Below are positions 46,403 to 57,640 of a stretch of DNA of 64,000 nucleotides, one piece after another. Position 1 is the first letter of the stretch; the number at the start of each line of letters is the position of its first letter. Location: assembly GCA_029252625.1 (NCBI GenBank), contig JAQXBA010000004.1, positions 21,223 through 85,222 on the forward strand, written 5' to 3'. Made by a program: the position numbers and the translations under genes. The DNA is from Opitutia bacterium (GTDB lineage Bacteria > Verrucomicrobiota > Verrucomicrobiia > Opitutales > Coraliomargaritaceae). The notes under the pieces are model-generated. The model saw only the letters and a list, made by a program, of their open reading frames with translations, ran no database searches and was not told the origin of the DNA.

Positions 46403-47269
46403 TTACTCTCCAAGATCTAGATCCATCGTTAACTTGCGGCGCACTGTGTCAGGCAAAGCGACGAGGTTATTGCTACGCAGCGCAGCGGCGAGATCATCGT
46501 TCAGCAAGACACGAAGCACTTTCTGCGCGCGCGCCTCGTCGCGCGCCTTATACACGACATAAAAAGCCAAGCGAATGGGGTAGTCGCCATAATGCACATT
46601 ATCTTCTGTAGGACTAAATGCAGGGCCATCGACCTCACTGGAGACCATCAATGCTTTGACTTTTTTACCCTTTGGCACACTAGGCAGTATTGCGATTGAC
46701 GCGGCATCAGACAATAGTGAGCCCTCAAGCTCGGAATCTTTTATCGAAGCCACAGTCGTCTTCATCTGTCCACCGCGGAGGACAGAAAATTTAAATAACT
46801 CGAGCGATATACTTTTATCATTTTGCCCAGCCAATGTTTTAATCGAACGACTGCCCCAACCAGACAGACCTAAGTCGCCCCATGTAGTGTAGTTGGATTC
46901 CTCATTCGCGCCGAAGATAGCACCAAGGCTCGCTAGACTGACCTCATTGATCGGATTACTTTGATTAACCGCAATCACAGCAACATCATATGCGAACGGG
47001 AAAACCCGAAACTCGTCGCGCGGCGCATCCATATCTTCCGGCACCGCGATGATCGCTAAATCAATTTCATCCGAGCGCAAACGCTCCAACGCTGGCAAAC
47101 TACCAATGTTGTCGACCCTGAATTCCATCGAATGCTCTTCTGCACTGGCTTGAAGCGGCTCAGTGATAAAGTCTGCCAAGAGGTCGGAGACAGCAATACG
47201 AAATTCTCTGGCATTAATAGGCGCCACCACGGTGGCAGCTAAGATAAAAAGCAGGAGGCGTAAGGACAT
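46403..47269 (-). CDS. PstS-like periplasmic binding protein
   Basis: A 288-residue secreted protein with a signal peptide (RLLLFILAATVVAPINA) and a type 2 periplasmic-binding fold as in PstS-like phosphate-binding proteins: REFRIAVSDLLADFITEPLQ, ALERLRSDEIDLAIIAVPED, VAVIAVNQSNPINEVSLASLGAIFG and YPIRLAFYVVYK in blocks. The segment INEVSLASLGAIFG is the usual 'N-P-V-x-x-L-T-x-x-Q-L-x-x-I-F' region of PstS. No Pst permease genes are nearby. It lies 158 bp downstream of the NtrC-type regulator on the same strand. Ligand unproven. Confidence 0.78.
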   Translation of the reverse strand: MSLRLLLFILAATVVAPINAREFRIAVSDLLADFITEPLQASAEEHSMEFRVDNIGSLPALERLRSDEIDLAIIAVPEDMDAPRDEFRVFPFAYDVAVIAVNQSNPINEVSLASLGAIFGANEESNYTTWGDLGLSGWGSRSIKTLAGQNDKSISLELFKFSVLRGGQMKTTVASIKDSELEGSLLSDAASIAILPSVPKGKKVKALMVSSEVDGPAFSPTEDNVHYGDYPIRLAFYVVYKARDEARAQKVLRVLLNDDLAAALRSNNLVALPDTVRRKLTMDLDLGE

Positions 47270-47427
47270 TAGTAGGGGTAGGTTTTAAGAGTATTGAATT
47301 AAAAAAGTAGTAACGTACTAAAGCCGCGACCCGAAGCAGAGTCAAACTCTAAGCTGACTGAGCATTGGTCATAGATTGAACGGCCGGTGTTAGTTATTTT
47401 TTTGCTAGTGAAGCGATCATTCACACC

Positions 47428-48795
<1,368 letters not shown>

Positions 48796-48916
48796 GTGAG
48801 ACAATTAGGCACAACTTATGTTGAATTGCAATTTCTCAATCTTTTTCTGTGAAACCTCTTGCACGATAGTTTGTCCTTGATCTCCTGCCCTTAGACGTTT
48901 TCCCATTTTTACAACT

Positions 48917-49918
48917 ATGAGTACAGAACCAGCGACTACCACCACCATCTCCAACAAAGCCCTCGAGGCTGCGACTGCGTGGATACCCACTTTGCGCCAA
49001 GAGATCGGCCGCGTCATCGTCGGCCAACGCTATTTAGTCGACCGTCTATTGGTCGGCTTGCTCGCCAACGGACACGTGCTGCTCGAAGGCGTACCAGGCT
49101 TGGCTAAGACCTTGAGTATTCGCACCCTCGCGACTGCCACCGATGCTGACTTTAAGCGCATCCAATTCACCCCCGATCTATTGCCAGCCGACGTGATTGG
49201 TACGCTGATCTACAGCCCAAAGGATAGCACCTTCCATACGCGCAAGGGTCCCATTTTCGCCAACCTTGTACTGGCCGACGAAATTAACCGCGCACCTGCC
49301 AAGGTCCAGAGTGCGCTGCTCGAAGCGATGCAGGAGCATCAAGTAACAATCGGCGACACCACATACCCGCTGCCGGAGCCATTCCTTGTCCTCGCCACCG
49401 AGAATCCGATTGACCAAGAAGGCACCTACCCGCTGCCCGAAGCACAGGTGGATCGCTTTATGCTCAAGCTCAAAGTCGGCTACCCGAGCAAGGCCGAAGA
49501 GCGCGAAATCCTCGACCGGATGGCTTCGACCGATCCGAATCTAAGCGTCGATGCAGTCACCACGCTGGATAACATTCGTGAGGCGCGTAAGCACGTCAAC
49601 GACGTGTTCGTCGACCCCAAGATCCGCGACTACATCGTCGATCTGATTCTCGCTACACGTAATCCAGAAGATTTTAAGCTCAAGCTCGGTCAATACATTC
49701 AGTTTGGGGCCAGCCCGCGGGCCACCATCAGTCTCACCCTCGCCGCTAAGGCATGGGCGCTGATGCAAGGTCGCTCCTACGTGATCCCGCAAGACATCAA
49801 GGAGATCGGCATGGATGTGCTGCGTCACCGCGTGATCCCCAGCTATGAGGCAGAAGCCGAAGAGATCACCAGCGAAGATTTGGTCACATCGATTTTCGAC
49901 GCCGTGCCAGTGCCATAG
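48917..49918 (+). CDS. MoxR-family AAA+ ATPase
   Basis: A 333-residue ATPase with Walker A LLEGVPGLAKTLSIRTLA, Walker B LVLADEINRAPAKVQSALLEAMQE, sensor 1 ATENPIDQEGTYPLPEAQVDRF and sensor 2 GASPRATISL. MoxR proteins act as chaperone-like ATPases with DUF58 and von Willebrand A proteins. It is the first gene of a seven-gene operon; the DUF58 gene follows after 75 bp. Confidence 0.96.
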   Translation: MSTEPATTTTISNKALEAATAWIPTLRQEIGRVIVGQRYLVDRLLVGLLANGHVLLEGVPGLAKTLSIRTLATATDADFKRIQFTPDLLPADVIGTLIYSPKDSTFHTRKGPIFANLVLADEINRAPAKVQSALLEAMQEHQVTIGDTTYPLPEPFLVLATENPIDQEGTYPLPEAQVDRFMLKLKVGYPSKAEEREILDRMASTDPNLSVDAVTTLDNIREARKHVNDVFVDPKIRDYIVDLILATRNPEDFKLKLGQYIQFGASPRATISLTLAAKAWALMQGRSYVIPQDIKEIGMDVLRHRVIPSYEAEAEEITSEDLVTSIFDAVPVP

Positions 49919-49993
49919 AGAATTAGGAATTATTAATTAAGGATTAAGGATTTCTCGCTATTCTACTTTCCCACTTCTAACTTTTTAAAAAAA

Positions 49994-50881
49994 GTGACTC
50001 CGGCAGATATCATTAAAAAAGTGCGCCGACTCGAGATACGGGCACGTCATCTCGTGACAGATTCCGTGACTGGAGCTTACCATAGCTCGTTCAAGGGCCG
50101 TGGCATGGACTTTGAGGAGGTGCGCGAATATGAAATCGGCGACGACGTGCGCACGATTGACTGGAATGTTAGTGCCAAAATGGATCGCCCCTTTGTCAAA
50201 GTCTTCCGCGAAGAGCGCGAAATGACACTGATGCTGTTGATTGATTTAAGCGCATCGGGCATCTTCGGATCCGTCGAGCAAAGCAAGCGCGAGCGCGCCG
50301 CAGAGATCGCCAGTGTACTGGCGTTTACCGCCACACAAAACAACGACAAAGTGGGCGTGCTACTCTACACCGACGAGGTCGAGCATTACATCCCTCCCAA
50401 GAAAGGCCGCCGCCACATCCTCCGCTTGATCCGCGACATTCTATTCTTCGAGCCCAAAGGCCGCGGCACTTTACACCAGACCGCACTCGATTATCTCAAT
50501 CGTGTGCAACGCCGTAAGACTGTCGTATTCCTAATTTCTGACTTCATAGACGAATCCCAAGACACTAGATTCTTCGACACCCTCGCACTCACCAATCAAC
50601 GCCATGACTTGATCTCTATTGCACTCGGCGATCCTCGCGAGTGCGAGCTTCCACCAGTCGGCTTGATCACCCTCGAGGATGCCGAAACCAGCGAAATGGT
50701 CGAAGTCGATACTGGTAACAAACACACGCGTCAGCGCTACGCGACCCTTGCCGAAGGGCGTCACAGCAACTTTAAAGCTCAAATGCGCAAGAAAGGACTC
50801 GACTGGATACAAGCCCACACCGACCAGCCCTACTTACCCGCACTGCGTAAGCTCTTCGCCCGCCGCGCCAGCCGACACTAA
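49994..50881 (+). CDS. DUF58 domain protein
   Basis: A 295-residue DUF58 protein with the family motif FKGRGMDFEEVREYEIGDDVRTIDWNVSAK and a VWA-like core with LLIDLSASGIFGS and VVFLISDFIDES. It starts with GTG at 49994. DUF58 proteins accompany MoxR ATPases in Bat operons; the biochemical role is not settled. Its stop overlaps the next start as TAATG, showing translational coupling. Confidence 0.92.
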   Translation: MTPADIIKKVRRLEIRARHLVTDSVTGAYHSSFKGRGMDFEEVREYEIGDDVRTIDWNVSAKMDRPFVKVFREEREMTLMLLIDLSASGIFGSVEQSKRERAAEIASVLAFTATQNNDKVGVLLYTDEVEHYIPPKKGRRHILRLIRDILFFEPKGRGTLHQTALDYLNRVQRRKTVVFLISDFIDESQDTRFFDTLALTNQRHDLISIALGDPRECELPPVGLITLEDAETSEMVEVDTGNKHTRQRYATLAEGRHSNFKAQMRKKGLDWIQAHTDQPYLPALRKLFARRASRH

Positions 50882-51477
50882 TGCGAATGCCTCACTTTAA
50901 TTTATCGCTAGCTCAACTGCCCACACAAACACCTCAGCTGCCCGACCTCCCGCCAGGTCCGTCGCTTGATCGTGTGCGCGGACCCATCGAAATTCCACCT
51001 TACGAGCCATGGCAAATCGGAGTGATCATTGCCTTAGCCTTGCTCGCGCTTGGATTACTCATCTGCGGAATGGTTCGATTCGTTCGCGCACGCAATAATC
51101 GCACACTAGTAGAGCTGCCGCACCTCACCGCGCTTGCTGAGCTAAAGACTGCTGCCGAACTCACCCGTGAGGACGATGAACGCTTTGCTGTGCTCAGCTC
51201 ACTGGCGCTGCGCCGCTATTTCGAAACTGGCAAAGGAATCGCCGCGCTCGGCCGCACCTCACGCGAATTTCTGCAAGCATTAGATCGGCACCCGCAAATT
51301 AATCTCGAAGCACGCAACTCACTCACTGAATTTCTAGAGCACTGCGATCGCGTCAAATTTGCCCAAGCATCACTCACTGCAGCTGAACGTAGCACACTCA
51401 CGGAAAGTGCCGCGGCCCTCATTGCTCAATTTGAACAAACCGACGAAGGAACATCACAGGGGATTCAGCCACAATGA
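50881..51477 (+). CDS. Bat-operon single-pass membrane protein (DUF4381-like)
   Basis: A 198-residue protein with a Pro-rich N-terminus ([21 protein letters not shown]), one membrane helix (about residues 45-67) and a helical C-terminal part including [19 protein letters not shown] and [12 protein letters not shown]. This pattern matches the small membrane proteins placed between DUF58 and VWA genes (DUF4381-like). It is coupled to both neighbours: TAATG at its start and ATGA with the VWA gene at its end. Confidence 0.75.
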   Translation: MRMPHFNLSLAQLPTQTPQLPDLPPGPSLDRVRGPIEIPPYEPWQIGVIIALALLALGLLICGMVRFVRARNNRTLVELPHLTALAELKTAAELTREDDERFAVLSSLALRRYFETGKGIAALGRTSREFLQALDRHPQINLEARNSLTEFLEHCDRVKFAQASLTAAERSTLTESAAALIAQFEQTDEGTSQGIQPQ

Positions 51478-52511
51478 GTTTCTTTCAATTTCAGAATCCA
51501 GAGTACTTCTTTCTGCTGCTGCTATTGCCGTTCATCGCCTGGTGGGCGGGGCGCATGGGCCCTGAAGCTGCGATGCGTTTCTCAAGCATCCAACTCGTCA
51601 AAGCAGTTAGCCAATCACGCCGCAGCCTCCCGGGGAAGTTTTTATTCGGCCTCCGCATTCTCGCACTTGCCGCATTCATTATCGCGCTCGCTCGACCACA
51701 AATGGGCAAGATGAACGACACCACCGATGCCGATGGTATCGATATTGTGGTGACACTCGACCTCTCAGGTTCGATGCGCGCCCTCGATCTTTCCACCCGT
51801 AAAAACGTCGTCACACGTTTGGATGCCGCAAAAAAAGTGGTCCAAGATTTTATTGATAAACGCCCCTACGATCGCATTGCTCTAATAGCCTTTGCAGCGG
51901 ATGCCTACGTGGTCAGCCCACTTACGCTCAATCACGACTGGCTGAAGAAAAATCTAGACCGCCTCGAGTTGGGCGAAATCGATGGCGGCGGCACTGCAAT
52001 CGGCACTGCCCTCGGTGCAAGTGTTAATCGCCTACGCGACCATGAAGCACGTAGCCACATCGTCATTCTATTGACTGATGGCGAAAACAACTCAGGCACC
52101 ATCTCGCCGATCGGGGCAGCTGAAGCAGCCAAAAGTTACGGTGTTAAAGTGTACACCATCGCCACCGGAAAAAAAGGCCGCGTGCCGATTCCCGAGATGA
52201 CACGCGACAACCGTGTGCTTCGGGACAAAGACGGTCAACCCGTGTATCGCGGACGTGCCGAAAACTCGAACTTCGACGAAGCCGAACTGCGCGAAATTGC
52301 AGAGATAACTAGTGGCCTCTTTTTCCAAGCGACCGAAGATGGCGACCTCGAACGTATTTACGATGAAATCAGCGAACTCGAAACAACCACCATCGAGCTA
52401 CGCTCCTACGCCACTTTCACCGAATATTTCATTTGGCCAGCTGCCCTCGGGCTAGCCTTCCTTGCCCTTGAACAAATCTTGCGCAACACGCGCTATCGCC
52501 GACTGCCATGA
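51474..52511 (+). CDS. batA: BatA-type von Willebrand A membrane protein
   Basis: A 345-residue protein with two N-terminal membrane segments, a VWA domain with a complete metal-ion-dependent adhesion site ([14 protein letters not shown], the Thr-bearing [13 protein letters not shown] and [10 protein letters not shown]) and a C-terminal helix ([20 protein letters not shown]). This is BatA architecture. Bat proteins are linked to aerotolerance and periplasmic stress in other bacteria, with no proven molecular role. ATGA overlaps join it to both flanking genes. Confidence 0.93.
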   Translation: MSFFQFQNPEYFFLLLLLPFIAWWAGRMGPEAAMRFSSIQLVKAVSQSRRSLPGKFLFGLRILALAAFIIALARPQMGKMNDTTDADGIDIVVTLDLSGSMRALDLSTRKNVVTRLDAAKKVVQDFIDKRPYDRIALIAFAADAYVVSPLTLNHDWLKKNLDRLELGEIDGGGTAIGTALGASVNRLRDHEARSHIVILLTDGENNSGTISPIGAAEAAKSYGVKVYTIATGKKGRVPIPEMTRDNRVLRDKDGQPVYRGRAENSNFDEAELREIAEITSGLFFQATEDGDLERIYDEISELETTTIELRSYATFTEYFIWPAALGLAFLALEQILRNTRYRRLP

Positions 52512-54553
52512 CCTTTGAGAATCAGATCTGGCTCACGCTCACGCCGCTCATAGTATGTCTCTTCGCGGGCCTGTTCGCGTTCGGCATGGGCCGTCGCGAG
52601 GCACTACTCAGCCGTTTCGCAGCCGCACGGTTACTCGATCAGCTCACGGAGAAAGCGAGTCAACAACGCACACTTCTCAAAGCGGCCCTAATCCTACTCG
52701 CCCTCGCACTAATTGGTATCGCCCTCGCTCGGCCACAATACGGAGTCGACTGGATTGAGCGCAAAGCACGCGGCCTCGACATCGTCTTTGTGCTCGACAG
52801 CTCCAAGAGTATGCTCGCCACCGACCTGAGGCCTACTCGCTTAGATCGGGCAAAACTCGCCATCATCGACCTGGTTAAACGCTTAGAGAGTGACCGTATC
52901 GGGCTAGTCGTATTTGCTGGCAACGCATTCCTACAAACCCCACCAACACTCGATTACTCGGCCTTCCGTGATAATCTGAATTCCATTGGCCAAACCAGTA
53001 TTTCACGAGGTGGCAGTGATATCGGACGAGCTATACGCGAAGCCGCCAAAGCCTTCCCAAAAGATAACAACTTTAAAGTAGTCATCCTGCTCACCGATGG
53101 CGAAGACCAAGAGCAACAGGCAATCAATACCGCCCGCGAAGTTGCCAAAGACGACATCAAGATCTATACCATCGGCATTGGCACCCCTGAAGGTGAGTAT
53201 CTAAAAGTCCGCAACGCAGAAGGCACCGAGGAATTCATTCGCGACTCCAGTGGACAACCCGTGCGCAGCCAACTCGACGAACGCACCCTGCAAGAGATCG
53301 CACGAATCACAGGCGGCAGCTATAGCCGTCTGAGCGATCAATCACTCAACATACTTTACAATTCCGTACTCGCCACTCTCCCCCGCGAAGAGCGCGAATC
53401 CGAAATACAGGAAGCTCGCATCGAGCGCTACCAATGGCTGATTGCCGCAGCAGGCATTCTACTTGTATTTGAAATCTTCATACGCCGCCGCAGTAAAGCA
53501 TCGATTCAACTCGCGATCATAATTGCCACGACAACTCTACTCCAACCAACTCCCAGCAAGGCACAAGAAATTCCGACCACGACAGCTCCGTCCGACCCTC
53601 TGGAACTGCCACTGCCGCCGACACAGGAGTCGCCCGAGGCAATCATCCCCCACCCTGAAACGGATCCGCGCGTGCTCTACAACCAGGCACATACCAAATT
53701 CGACGCAGGCGATTACGCCGAAGCCACCCGCCTCTACAAACAAGCAATCGAGCTCAGCGAAGACGTCTCACTCGAACGCGATGCCCTTTACAACATGGCG
53801 CACGCCACCAACCAAGTCGGTGAAGCCGCACTCGAAGCACAAGAATTCGAAGCCGCTATCGAAAGCTGGAAGCAAGCGGAAGCCCTGTTTAAATCCGCCA
53901 ACGAAATCGACGCTACCGACACCAACAGCCTCGAAGATGCCACCAGCACCGAAGCACGCCGTAAAGCGCTCGAAGAATTCTTAAAGCAACAAGAGCCGCA
54001 AGATCAAGAGGACCAAGAAGGCAGCGAGGAATCGGAAGATTCCGCCGACGGTGAACAAGGCGAACAGGATCAGCAACAAGAGGGTGACGAAGGTGAAAAC
54101 CAAGGCGAGCAGTCAGAGGAAGAATCTGGCGATCAGCAGGATGGCGAAAGTAGCAACGAGTCCGAACAAGGTGAAGATAGCGGCGAGCAGTCAGGCCAAG
54201 AGGGTAATGAATCTGACTCTTCCGAGGAAGAGGATTTAGCGGATCAAGGCGAAAGCACCGAATCTACCGGTGACCCTGCCGAAGACATGGAACAACAAAC
54301 CGAAGAGCAGACCGCTGGCGAAGGTCAAGAAGCGACCAACGAAGATGGTAGCGAGCCTCCGCAACCGACCACAACCGAAGAAGGCGAAGGGGCAGAGGGC
54401 ACACCAGGAGAGGTGACTCTCGAAGGCATGAGCATCTCCGAAGCACGGGACCTACTCGACAGCCTACGCGGGTCCGAATATTTACTCCCATTCTCCGAAA
54501 CATCCGACGAAACTCGCCAATCGAACCGCAACAGAGAACTACGCGACTGGTAA
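52508..54553 (+). CDS. BatB-BatC fusion: VWA domain, TPRs and long acidic tail
   Basis: A 681-residue protein. Residues about 1-320 are BatB-like: N-terminal membrane helices, a VWA domain with [15 protein letters not shown] and [14 protein letters not shown], then a membrane helix. Residues about 395-480 hold TPR units ([46 protein letters not shown]) as in BatC. Residues about 490-640 are a highly acidic, low-complexity stretch dominated by Glu, Gln, Asp, Gly and Ser. The tail ends in a more ordered segment with [20 protein letters not shown]. In other bacteria BatB and BatC are separate genes. Confidence 0.9.
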   Translation: MTFENQIWLTLTPLIVCLFAGLFAFGMGRREALLSRFAAARLLDQLTEKASQQRTLLKAALILLALALIGIALARPQYGVDWIERKARGLDIVFVLDSSKSMLATDLRPTRLDRAKLAIIDLVKRLESDRIGLVVFAGNAFLQTPPTLDYSAFRDNLNSIGQTSISRGGSDIGRAIREAAKAFPKDNNFKVVILLTDGEDQEQQAINTAREVAKDDIKIYTIGIGTPEGEYLKVRNAEGTEEFIRDSSGQPVRSQLDERTLQEIARITGGSYSRLSDQSLNILYNSVLATLPREERESEIQEARIERYQWLIAAAGILLVFEIFIRRRSKASIQLAIIIATTTLLQPTPSKAQEIPTTTAPSDPLELPLPPTQESPEAIIPHPETDPRVLYNQAHTKFDAGDYAEATRLYKQAIELSEDVSLERDALYNMAHATNQVGEAALEAQEFEAAIESWKQAEALFKSANEIDATDTNSLEDATSTEARRKALEEFLKQQEPQDQEDQEGSEESEDSADGEQGEQDQQQEGDEGENQGEQSEEESGDQQDGESSNESEQGEDSGEQSGQEGNESDSSEEEDLADQGESTESTGDPAEDMEQQTEEQTAGEGQEATNEDGSEPPQPTTTEEGEGAEGTPGEVTLEGMSISEARDLLDSLRGSEYLLPFSETSDETRQSNRNRELRDW

Positions 54554-54572
54554 CGTCCATCTTTAGATACCT

Positions 54573-56366
54573 ATGCAACTACTAAACGCATTCCTAATAT
54601 TAGCCCTTTTTACGACCTCATCACTAATTGCAGAGATTCGTGTTAGCGCACGCTTCGAACCCGCACGCGTCGGCGCTGGTAAAACATCCCAATACATCGT
54701 TGAGATCGTCGAAACCGATGATAGCAAAAAACCTGCAGCAGAACGCATCACTTCGTTGCCGATTCCCTCCAATGGAGGACTTACTTTACGCAACGGGCGC
54801 ACCTCGAGTACTCAATCGACTCGTATCACTAATGGTATTAGCGAATACAGCAACACGCAGCAACTCATCATCGAAGCGGTCTCATCAACTACAGGCAGCT
54901 TCACCATTCCCGCGTACATTTTTGAATATAAAGGTGGTCGCCTACAAGCGCCAAGCGCGACTCTCACTGTGGTCGAACGATCAGCCGACGCAGCTCCGAC
55001 CGTTGACGAACTGATCTTCTTACAAGCCAATGCCCCTGAGCAACTCTACGTCGGCCAGACCACATCAATCCTATTGAAACTGTACGTTTCAGGCAGTGTA
55101 ACACTGCGAGGACTCAATGCCTTTGAGCAGCGCGCAGACGGATTCACAGTGAGTGAACTGCCCGAACAATCCGCTGAAAGTGTCGAAATGTTCAACGGAC
55201 GCCGTTATCGCGTTTACAGCTGGCCGCTCACCATCACTCCAATCAGCGCAGGCTCACAGGATCTCGACTTTCAATTTACTGTATCCGCACAAATGCCAGA
55301 CCAGCGAAACACGCGCGGCTCTCAATTCGGCGGTGGTATGCTTGATAACTTCTTCGGCCGCTCAGAACGCTTCAATATTTACAGCCCTCCGACTCAAATC
55401 GATGTACGCACTCTTCCCACAGCGGGAAAACCGGAGAGCTATTCTGGTGCCATAGGTCAGTTTAGTATGAAAGTTTCAGCCGACAGTGATTCGACACGTG
55501 TTGAGGAGCCAATCATGCTATCAATCAAGTTAAGTGGCAGCGGTAATTTCGACCGAATCAAAGGCCCCGAGATGCCAAATGCCAAAGACTGGCGCAACTA
55601 CATGCCCGAATCCACGTTCGAGCCGAACGAATCACAACCCCTCAAAGGCACGAAGCGCTTCGACTATGTTTTCATCCCAGAGAAGGCAGGCAGCCTCAAA
55701 CTACCCGAAGTAAAATTCTCATACTTCGATCCGAACACAGAAAAGTATGTAGAACTCTCTGCCCCTGCGCTCAAAACCAATGTCTTACGATCCAATCGGC
55801 CAACGATGACAACTGCTACGACGCCAACAGAAAAAGACTCCGCACCCGCAATCAATCTCACGAAACAGCTCAGCCCAGAAGAGCTACTCATCACACTCGA
55901 CTACCGCCCAAAACCGGGACGTAGAATTGAAAAAAGCCTGCTTTCAAGCCCATGGTTCAACTACCTCAACAGCGGCGCATTCATCACACTCACTACGTCA
56001 GGCATTCTAATTTATCGCCGTAAACGTCTGCATCAAAATGCAGACTACACGCTGGTCCATCAAGCCAGGCAAGCACTCAAGCTCGCAGTCAAAGAAGCTC
56101 AAAGCGACGAGGCCGCCGTCTTCTACCGCAGTGCGCAAAATGCGATCCGACTCGCGGCAACCGTACGCATGAAGCGCAACCTACGCTCTGCCGACTTCGC
56201 GGAACTTGAAGCACAGTTCAAGCAAAGCCATGTGGCCGACGTGATAATAGAACAAGCACGAAGCCTCTTCAACGAAGCGGACAACCATCGTTTCTCTGGC
56301 CAGACCCACAGCGCCGACCTAAAACAAGCTCGCACCCAGCTCAACACGACACTGAAAGCACTATGA
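54573..56366 (+). CDS. batD: BatD family protein
   Basis: A 597-residue secreted, membrane-anchored protein: signal peptide (LLNAFLILALFTTSSLIA), repeated beta-sandwich domains (RVSARFEPARVGAGKTSQYIVEI, YVGQTTSILLKLYVSG, SADSDSTRVEEPIMLSIKLSG-like starts), a membrane helix (about residues 468-485, FNYLNSGAFITLTTSGILIY) and a basic helical cytoplasmic tail. The sequence RFDYVFIPEKAGSLKLPEVKFSYFDP is typical of BatD. It follows the BatB-BatC gene by 19 bp and overlaps the last gene by ATGA. Confidence 0.92.
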   Translation: MQLLNAFLILALFTTSSLIAEIRVSARFEPARVGAGKTSQYIVEIVETDDSKKPAAERITSLPIPSNGGLTLRNGRTSSTQSTRITNGISEYSNTQQLIIEAVSSTTGSFTIPAYIFEYKGGRLQAPSATLTVVERSADAAPTVDELIFLQANAPEQLYVGQTTSILLKLYVSGSVTLRGLNAFEQRADGFTVSELPEQSAESVEMFNGRRYRVYSWPLTITPISAGSQDLDFQFTVSAQMPDQRNTRGSQFGGGMLDNFFGRSERFNIYSPPTQIDVRTLPTAGKPESYSGAIGQFSMKVSADSDSTRVEEPIMLSIKLSGSGNFDRIKGPEMPNAKDWRNYMPESTFEPNESQPLKGTKRFDYVFIPEKAGSLKLPEVKFSYFDPNTEKYVELSAPALKTNVLRSNRPTMTTATTPTEKDSAPAINLTKQLSPEELLITLDYRPKPGRRIEKSLLSSPWFNYLNSGAFITLTTSGILIYRRKRLHQNADYTLVHQARQALKLAVKEAQSDEAAVFYRSAQNAIRLAATVRMKRNLRSADFAELEAQFKQSHVADVIIEQARSLFNEADNHRFSGQTHSADLKQARTQLNTTLKAL

Positions 56367-57103
56367 GTTCATTTTTCCGCACCTTCGCTCTCTACAGTCT
56401 CACTGCTATCATAGCTTTTGCCACGACCAGTGAACCTGCATCTCCCTTTCAATCAGGCATTGAGTCGTATCAAAACTCTGAATACAAAAAAGCAAAGATG
56501 CAGTTCACTGACGCACTCGAACTCAACGAGACCGCAGCCGCCCGCCACAACCTCGGGCTCGCGTATTTCCAACTCAATGCGCCCGCCGAAACAGTCTGGC
56601 AACTTGAACGCGCGCAATTGCTCGAACCATTCAACGCCAACTACCGATACAAACTCGAAGCCGTCCGCCAAGAGCTTGGCCTCTTCGCTGGATCACCGAA
56701 ATGGACTATTTTCGTCAGCCAAGCACTCCCAACCGATACATGGATCATCATCGCCACAATCAGCTTCTGGCTACTACTTGCCGTATTCATTCTCCCACGC
56801 ATTAATGACACTAAAGTAAGCATCTCCCTCAAGGCACTACGCTTGGTTAGTATTGCCGCCTTGATACTTTCGACGCCATCGATCTGGCTCAACCTCCGCT
56901 TGCTGCAAACAGGTACAGTCATCACCGGCGAGGCAACAAGCCTCCACGCTGCTCCAGCCAGTGCTGCGCCTGAAAGCGGAACCGCCCGCCCTGGTGAACG
57001 CGCCCACATCTTAGATCAATACAACCACTTCTACGAAATCGAAACTGAAGGCCAAGCCATCGGCTGGATCTCTAAAGACGAATTCCGACCGCTAGCTGAT
57101 TAA
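56363..57103 (+). CDS. BatE-like TPR and SH3-domain membrane protein
   Basis: A 246-residue protein with a signal peptide, a TPR pair (IESYQNSEYKKAKMQFTDAL and AARHNLGLAYFQLNAPAETV), two membrane segments (about residues 125-145 and 155-175) and a C-terminal bacterial SH3-like domain (GEATSLHAAPA...RAHILDQYNHFYEIETEGQAIGWISKDEF). This is the BatE layout. It is the last gene of the operon, coupled to batD by an ATGA overlap; a dehydrogenase pseudogene begins 12 bp later. Confidence 0.85.
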   Translation: MSSFFRTFALYSLTAIIAFATTSEPASPFQSGIESYQNSEYKKAKMQFTDALELNETAAARHNLGLAYFQLNAPAETVWQLERAQLLEPFNANYRYKLEAVRQELGLFAGSPKWTIFVSQALPTDTWIIIATISFWLLLAVFILPRINDTKVSISLKALRLVSIAALILSTPSIWLNLRLLQTGTVITGEATSLHAAPASAAPESGTARPGERAHILDQYNHFYEIETEGQAIGWISKDEFRPLAD

Positions 57104-57115
57104 GCAATCCCAATC

Positions 57116-57526
57116 ATGAAAAAGTAAAACGATCGGATTCGTTGGCCTTGGCCGTATGGGCCGCAACATGGCTCATTGCCTTAAAGACAAAGGCTACACC
57201 GTTACTGCACTCTTTGATATTAACGACACTGTCGCCAACGAACTGGACGCCGAAATCGGCGCGACATCTTTAGCCAAACCGGAGCCAACTCGCGCATCCT
57301 CGAAACCGACGCAGAAGACATGATCCACCGCGACCACGATTGTTATTTCTCCGCATCGCACGCCGCCAAAGATTCTGGCATCGCGCTAGCTCTGCCCGTA
57401 ATGAACGGCATCAAGACACCACTCGCCCATGCCACGTTTGATAAATACACCAAGCTCACCGAGATGGGCAAAGGCGAACTCGATAAGTCCGGAATCGCAG
57501 AGCTGACCTTTAGAGGGCGCAGCTAA
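57116..57526 (+). pseudogene. Decayed copy of the beta-hydroxyacid dehydrogenase
   Basis: The first ~150 bp and last ~230 bp are clearly homologous to the intact gene at 42728-43612, but the middle ~470 bp are missing. The start reads ATG AAA AAG TAA, one base out of frame; after it the frame gives TIGFVGLGRMGRNMAHCLKDK. The junction runs from EIGA directly into the codons for FSQTGANSR, shifting frame again. The 3' part from ATG 57320 is an intact 68-codon frame ending FRGRS, matching FQGRRA. Silent and replacement differences are many, so this is an old paralogue or transferred relative. Confidence 0.93.
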
Positions 57527-57640
57527 AAATCGAGTTGAGATCACACGCCCGCGGCGCTCAAGACGCGAAAGCGCAAAGCCAACACACTGCACTCTCATGT
57601 CTGAACTTTGCCTCTTGACGCCTTTGCGTGAGACTTATTT

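Noticed and set aside
47270..47427. Sigma-54 promoter before the PstS-like gene
   Set aside because: No GG-N10-GC type -24/-12 pair (TGGCAC-N5-TTGC) was found on the relevant strand.
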